From: Goniomonas avonlea
Lineage: Eukaryota; Cryptophyceae; Goniomonadida; Goniomonadaceae
Length of the DNA: 11,149 nt
Direction of reading: 5' to 3'
NCBI GenBank assembly: GCA_003573635.1
Contig: QUTJ01031370.1
Location: 1 to 11,149, forward strand
Part shown: positions 1 to 6,722 of the stretch, in pieces
Position numbering within the stretch: the stretch's first letter is position 1
Layout of the letters: every line of letters begins with the position of its first letter
The notes under the pieces: model-generated
Told to the model about the DNA's origin: nothing
The model's database searches: none
The model's input: only the letters and a program-made list of their open reading frames with translations
Program-made: the position numbers and the translations under genes

Positions 1-76
1 AGGGCCGAGGCTGCCTTGGCCAAGCTGCGGCAGCCGCCACATCCTGTGCTGCCGGAGCCTGCCCCTGCCACTCCTG
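1..76 (+). CDS. Exon 1 (partial) of the plus-strand repeat-module gene
   Basis: Open in frame 1 from the window edge, with Ala/Pro/Leu-rich composition like the later exons. It ends in phase 1 at a GTGCCT donor. The frame runs on to a TAA at 133-135, so a donor before that is required if the segment is coding. The weak donor makes this the least secure exon of the 5' end. Confidence 0.4.
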
Positions 77-3000
77 GTGCCTGCCCTGGTCGCCGCACCA
101 ACCTCTTCCCTTTACCCCACGCCCCCGTCCTCTAAGTCCCCCCCCACCCTCCTCCTCCTCCGCTCTCTCCCTCGGCGCTTCTACTTTCTTTGACCTACAC
201 ATACGACGCACTTGCGCAGTACCCAGATCTCAGCACAGACCCCTGCTCAACACACAGTGCGCCTTTGATGCTCACAGTCTTGATCCAGGCACCAGAAGGA
301 AGAAAATGATGGCGCGGTACAGGAAAACAAGTTCCATGCGCCCGCAAAGGAGTGGTGAGTCCTGTTGCGTGCAACACTGCCAAGATCTTCAGTATCAAGA
401 TCTCTATGGCGAAAAATCGTGTTTGCAATTGTGAAGCGCGCTTTCTTGTGGGGTGGAGGACTCGAGGGCGTGAGGAGCGCTCGTATCACGCTCCAAGGAT
501 GTGTCCGTGTCCGAGACCAGAGATTCTAGAGCCTTGGGGCCACGCGACGAGATCAGCTCTACACAGTTACCCCATCAAGTCTTACACAGACAGCCACGAC
601 TGTGTGATTGCCTTCAACATAGTGACAGTTTTGATTTGATTGCCACCAAGTCTTACGCAGTGGCAGTCGTGGCTGCCCCCAAACCAGAACGACCAACGGA
701 GGACTTGGACGCACAAGCATCGCCTCCAAGCGATAACGCGGAGGACATGGTGTCCGGGTCCGACGTCGAAGGGAGCGTGCAGCCCTCACTCGTGTCGGTG
801 GCCGGTGAGTCGAGAACAATACCCGAGGGAGTCGCACCGCTGCATTCGTTTGAATTGGGTAGGGGGGGGACACACCACGTGCCCTACCTGACGTTTCGAC
901 TAACAAAGTGGCTAGAGATGGAAACCCGCGATAGCCGAACTTCGATAGTCTAACGTTAGGAGGAATGACCCCCCCTCACTGACCCTTGTCTGTCACAACG
1001 GTCTCCAGTTGTGTGGAGTGAGACAAAACACGTCAGCGACGGGGTCGGGGAGAGCAGGATCCGAAGGCAGCATGCTTGAGAAACGGCAAAACGGCCGTTC
1101 GCTGCCTCGGATAGAAATATCGGATAGAGAGATAACTCAAACTCATACCGCGGCTCATACCGAAGTCCGCGCTACCGATATTACACTCTAGGCGATATCT
1201 CCACTCCCTGGAGTCCGATTTCCGATTTGAGCAGCTCCAGCTGTAGATCTAATCTCGCCCTAATCCTGCTCTTATTCCTTCAAGTGACTCGGGCCCGAAT
1301 CAGAGAAACCGATAGTGCCAACACACAGCCAACGCACATACCGAGAGGCACACAGCCAACGCACATACCTGAGGCACACAGCCAACCCACAGCGACGTAC
1401 TCAGTATGCAACTTCAAGTTTCGCACGTGCGCGTGTGGTGCAAGCAGCGATTGTTTCTTTGTTTCTGCGAATTTATGTGTATCGGTCAGTGGGGATGTCA
1501 TAACAGCATGTGCGTGCGTCTCCCCAACTGGTGTTAACCCTGGCACGCACAGGCAGCAAGCCCCGCAAGCAGATGCAGCCGCTGCCTCAACCTGCGGCTG
1601 CCCCTGCGCCTGCCCCTGCGGTTCAAGCGGACGGGGGCGTTCCTGGAGCTGGCAATGCGTCGCGTCTGATGAAGACAGCTGCTCGACAAGCGAACAAGGC
1701 GCAGGCCCACATCTCGCCGTCGATGTCGCCGAAGATGCGTGCTGTGCTGACGTCAGGGCTGACGGGTGACCACCTGCAGAGGGTGCGTTGTCCCCTGCTG
1801 GTGGTGGTTCTGGAGGTGGTGTGTGTTCCGAGGGGTGTGCTAACCTCAAGTGTGAGTTGTGCTCTTGTCTGTACACTGGCGTGTTGGCGTCGACGTAGTG
1901 TTGTGGGCAACGGTGAGGAGTTGAGTCTGAACGAACTGGATCTGATGGCCTGGGCCTGTGATTGCCTGGGCCTGTGATGGCCTGGGCCTGTGATGGCCTG
2001 GGCCTGTGATGGCCAGGCCATCACTGCCCAAGGGGCGCGTTAATCGCCTGTACGTGCCTGACAGCGCTGTGGCCTCAGGCACTGCTGGAGGCGGGCGCAG
2101 TGGAGCATGCTGAGCTCCTGCCAGCCATGGCATTTGGCCGTGCGACAGGTGACGCAGACCAAGGTGGTCCTGCGATGGATGTTTCAGGTGAATGCGAGTT
2201 ACTGTCTGCAGCATGGTGTTGTCTTGTCCTGAGCCTGACCGGTACAAACCCCTGTCGGTGCCTGGTGTGTGCTGAGATGATGTGTGTTGACGGCTCCCTC
2301 GTCAGACGGTGGTAGTGGCGGGCATGACGCGCAAGTTACCTGTGGCCTTGACGGGTCCGAGGCGGAGCCTGCGCGTTTGTCTCCTCCTCGCTCTCGTAAG
2401 TTTTCCACACCCGCATTGCCACACCCGGACTCGACCCTCGCAGGCTCGCGACAGAAATCTCACACTCTCTTCCCTTCACATTTACGCCCTCCACATCCAC
2501 ACACACACTGCACAGCGCAGCCTCAGCTTGCAGACATTGGATCGAGATCTCGTCAAGATTTGACCAGCCATCGACTTCCTTGGCACTTTCAGCCATGACC
2601 TTTTCCACCAGCTGCAGTAGCAGAAGATGGCGAAGGACTGCAACTCTGGTCAGCAACCGACGTGTCGCAAGTCCTTGACCGCCGTGAGGTTGCGGCCGTC
2701 GTGCCGGCCGCGGTGTGCACGCCCACGCACAAGAGGCAGGCAAGTCCTCCCAAACAGATGTCCCAAGATTACTTGAAAACCAGCGGAGGTCCCTCAAAAT
2801 AGTGCAGTGGATTTTTCAAGAGAACGAATCAAGTCAGGCTCCCGAACGACTGCATCATACTCCATTCAGATTGACCACATTCTATCCTTCACCAGATTGC
2901 CCAAGTCCACATTCGCGTCTCCCTCTCAGCAGGTAGGTGCAGGTATCTTTCACCCTTTCAGAGATGCTGTTCTGCACGCCAATCCCCACGCACGCCAATC

Positions 3001-5449
3001 CGTTCCTCTCCCACCCCGCTGCCAGCTCGCTAATCCTTGCCTCTCCAGCTCGCTAATCCTTGCCTCTCCCACCCCGCTGCCAGCTCGCTAATCCTTGCCT
3101 CTCCCTACTCCTTGCCTCTCACACCCCTCTGCCAGCTCCGTAACCGATCTGTGCGCGCGCCAAGCGCTGGCCAGTTGGACGACCGACCGCAGTCGTCTCA
3201 AGCGCAACCTGAGGCATCTCAACCCCTGAAGGAGTCTCAACCGCAGCAAGCCACACAACACCCCAGTTCCGCCCAAGCCGTCGAGGTGACTGTGTTGTTG
3301 GGAACAAAAGAGTGGTCGCGACTGTGTGTGAGTGTGCGAGTGATCTGATTAGAGATGTTCCATTGAAAAATTAGACCCTCGAGTCTAAGAGCCCAAAGTG
3401 CTTGCCTGACTGTGCGTGAGAGTGGGCCAGATGAGAGGGGGTGAGAGAAGAAGCGAGGAACAGGGCGTGAGTGTACGTCGGCAGTGCCTGCCAAACACTT
3501 GGCAGGCACACTTCCTCAAGCTGAGGCACATTCTCACGTGCGCACCCACACCCGTTTTGATCCGGTTCTCCCTCACCCCCTCGTCAACCTCACCCCTTGC
3601 CTCGCTAACCTCGCCCCCTTGCCTCGCTAACCTCACCCCTTGCCTCGCTAACCTCGCCCCCTTGCCTCGCTAACAAGTGCACCAGGCGCCCACTCCCAAG
3701 GGCCGAGGGACACTGCGTCGCTACAAGCGCCAACTCGCTGTGAGGCAACCCGCAGCCCCTGTCGGCGACGCTGCTCCCATGGACGACGCGGACGACGATG
3801 TGGAGGGGAATAACGATGTGGAGGGTGGGAAGGGTGCGGAGGGCGAGGAGGAGGGCGTGAAGGCGGTGGTGCCTGTGTCGGCCGCGGTGGTGGCGATGCA
3901 GAGACGAGGCCTGCTGTCCTCGAGCACGCCGAAAGGCGTCGGCTCGCTGCGACGGCACAAGAAGGCGTTGCAGGTACGCGTACTTGAACAGGGAGGTGCA
4001 TCTTTCAATCCAAAAACAAAAACAAAAAAAACCTATTGCTGAGAGTGGGGTTCGAACCCACGCGGGGCTAGCCCCAGTAGAACTTGAGTCTACCGCCTTA
4101 GACCACTCGGCCATCTCAGCGGATATGTTATCGTTCATGGGGCTCGACCCAGTGTCATTGGGTCTTGTAAACCGCCTTAGACCACTCGGCCATCTCAGCG
4201 GATATGTTATCGTTCATGGGGCTCGACCCAGTGTCATTGGGTCTTGTAAACCGCCTTAGACCACTCGGCCATCTCAGCGGATATGTTATCGTTCATGGGG
4301 CTCGACCCAGTGTCATTGGGTCTTGTAAACCTGTGCGCCACTGTGCCGAAGGCAACCACTCCACAAAATGCCATAAATGCAAGAGGCCGGCTCTGTGCGT
4401 GTTGTTAGACCACGATTCCTCAGACGTGCCAGCAGCTTTCACCTTCAATGAGGTAACGTCGTGTGTCACAGGAGCGCGCGGCGGCGGCAGCACAGCAAGA
4501 TACTGAGTCAGAGGCAGAGGAAAGCCTGGATGCACCTCCTGACTGTGGTAGCGACGACGAAACTGCTGAAAGAACCGAGGCGCAGGGCAGGCGACCTCTC
4601 CGCAAGTACTCCCAGGTGCCGTTGACATAACCTCCTGCTCGTACGCTTGGTCCCTAGCCTCTGTGGGATTACTCAAAGCACACGGGACTTGTGAGATCGC
4701 GCTGTGAGGCGGTGATTGAGTCCTTGTGGCTAAACTTTTGCGTTGTCCAAGACGAGACGTACAACCTGCTGTACCGTGTGAGAACGCTGACACATCTCAA
4801 CAGACCGGGGCGGAGCAGCCGTCGCTGACCCTGCCTCCAACTTCGCCCTTCTACTTCCCGCCGCAGTTACAGTCTCCTGCGCCTGCGCCTGCTGCAACGC
4901 CAAAGGGAGTCCTGAGACGGTGTGTGCGTGCCCCTGTGCCTGCCCCGGTTTCCTACGATGCTCACAGTCGCCTGCTGAACATGCGGAAATTGACTTGTCT
5001 CCTGATGCATTGACCCGCAATCGCAGCTACAAACAACAAATTCAGCGAGATGACCCTGGGTCGCCGTGGTGCGCCACTCCGGGCTCTCAGGCCTCTCTGG
5101 CCTTCCCTTGTGTGCCCAGCCCCCGCAGCGCTGCGTCGCCAGGTAACACTCTGTCCGCCACTTCCCGTTTCCTTTGAGGTCATTGCGTGGACGCGTTTGC
5201 CTGCTTTGTCTTGCCTGCTTTGTCTTGCCTGCTTTGCCAAGCTTGCCTGCTAACTGTCAGGCTGGGAAGAAACGCATGCGACCTGCTGTGTAAATTTTGA
5301 ATGGCAGCAGTGCCGCCTCTCACACCCGTGCACCGCAGCGTCTGCCGCGTCTGCCGCTGCGGCCCCCACGCCCAAGGGCAAGGGAACGCTGCGCCGTTAT
5401 AGGCAGAAACTCGCTGCGAGAGCAACTACCGCTGGTCCGGACGCTGACA

Positions 5450-5517
<68 letters not shown>

Positions 5518-6691
5518 CCTGCTTCCTCAGGCGGCAGTCCTGGTGGCAGTCCTGGCGGCGGCGGCAGTGGAGGCGCGACTGCTGTTGTGGTTGGTCCTGG
5601 TGGCCTTGAGGCCGCGCCTGCAGCGGTTGTCCCTCCGCTCACCCCCCCCAATCCTGTTCCTCTAGCAGACTCCGCTCATCCCGCCCCAGTTGGGACAGCG
5701 ACGCGCCTGGTTGTGGACATGAGGCTGGGCCAGCGGCCGCGCACCCGACACTCGGAGACCCTCGAACACCACCGCATACCTGAGCCCGGCCCTCGCGTCA
5801 CCTCTTTGCGTGGTGCGTAAGATTTGTCTCTCGCGCGCACACGCACGCGCACACTCGTCGTGGGATTCGTCTTACACACCTGCACAACACTCATACATAC
5901 CCACACATACACCTACACATACAGCTGCACAACCCCTGTGGTGCGGGGCACTGGTCTGTAGACACCGCGCACCACCACCCTCTGCCCTTCCTCTTCCTTT
6001 CCCCTTTGTGCCCTATCCGCTGTCTGTGTGGAGACACAGACGTGGCAAGTCTGTGGCAGGTCTGTTTTGGGGACTGGCGCTGGCTAAGCACGGACAGCGG
6101 GGAGGGCACAGAGGGGGGAGGGAGAGGACCTCCGGTCTGCACGTCTTTTACCACTCCCCAAAACAGAGTTGCCACGACCCCTGTCTGCTCCAGAAGAAGC
6201 AGGCGGACTCTCGCCCATCCCTGACCTGCCTGCCCCCCTGTCCGGCGGCCCGCGGCGCACTGGAGGCTGGGACAACCCTGCGATCACGTGAGTAGTTGCC
6301 GAGGGTGCGACGACAGTGGCAGCCCCAAGTGGGTGACAGTGCGGTGACAGTGACAGCCCAAGTGGGTGACAGTGCGGTGACAGTCGTGCTCAAGTGGGTG
6401 ACAGACCTGCTCCGTGCATGTCGACCTCTGTCTGCCGTCGTCTTGACCCGGGCACCCGGCAGCGAACTTGCCCCCCCGCGCCCGCAAGCGGCTTGGGCCG
6501 CGACGGAGGACGGAGGACTACAATCAGATTACAACCGTGATCGATCTCCGTCGCCCGAGGCGCACGAGGAGCACAAGGCCCGCCTCACCCTCACCTCCAG
6601 ATACCACCGCAGGGCGCCGCCAAGGTGAACTGCGCCTGGTGGCCCCACGGCGCGCCGTCGTGATCGGCGCTGCTCTCTCTCTCTCCTCCCT

Positions 6692-6722
<31 letters not shown>

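Larger units (their letters stand above)
3974..4471 (+). other. Intron 10, hosting an antisense tRNA gene
   Basis: GTACGC to GTCACAG, 498 nt. It contains the minus-strand tRNA-Leu gene, its T8 terminator and the 79-bp array. Joining exon 10 to exon 11 across it gives LQER followed by an Ala run, which lines up with LAAR plus Ala/Thr in module 4 and supports the junction. Confidence 0.7.

Noticed and set aside
1009-1191. 60-codon ORF in intron 3 as an exon
   Set aside because: An acceptor-like AGCAG lies near 1057, but no phase-compatible donor was found before the TAG, and base composition differs from the exons.
3974-4042. Read-through of exon 10 past CAG, giving LQVR similar to LAVR
   Set aside because: Tempting, but the frame then runs into the tRNA terminator and stops. 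The phase-0 splice to exon 11 also restores the module and continues the protein.
4171-4328. Two more tRNA genes in the 79-bp units
   Set aside because: They contain only the first 29 nt of the tRNA. Anticodon, variable arm and T arm are missing.
5397-5651. Minus-strand ORF with Ala-Gly repeats
   Set aside because: Shadow of the same hexanucleotide repeat on the other strand; no splice or module support.
5297-5665. Plus-strand ORF with a long poly-Leu run that could look like a membrane segment
   Set aside because: It is the +2 reading of the GCTCCT repeat. The correct frame is fixed by module 4 upstream and by in-phase splicing.
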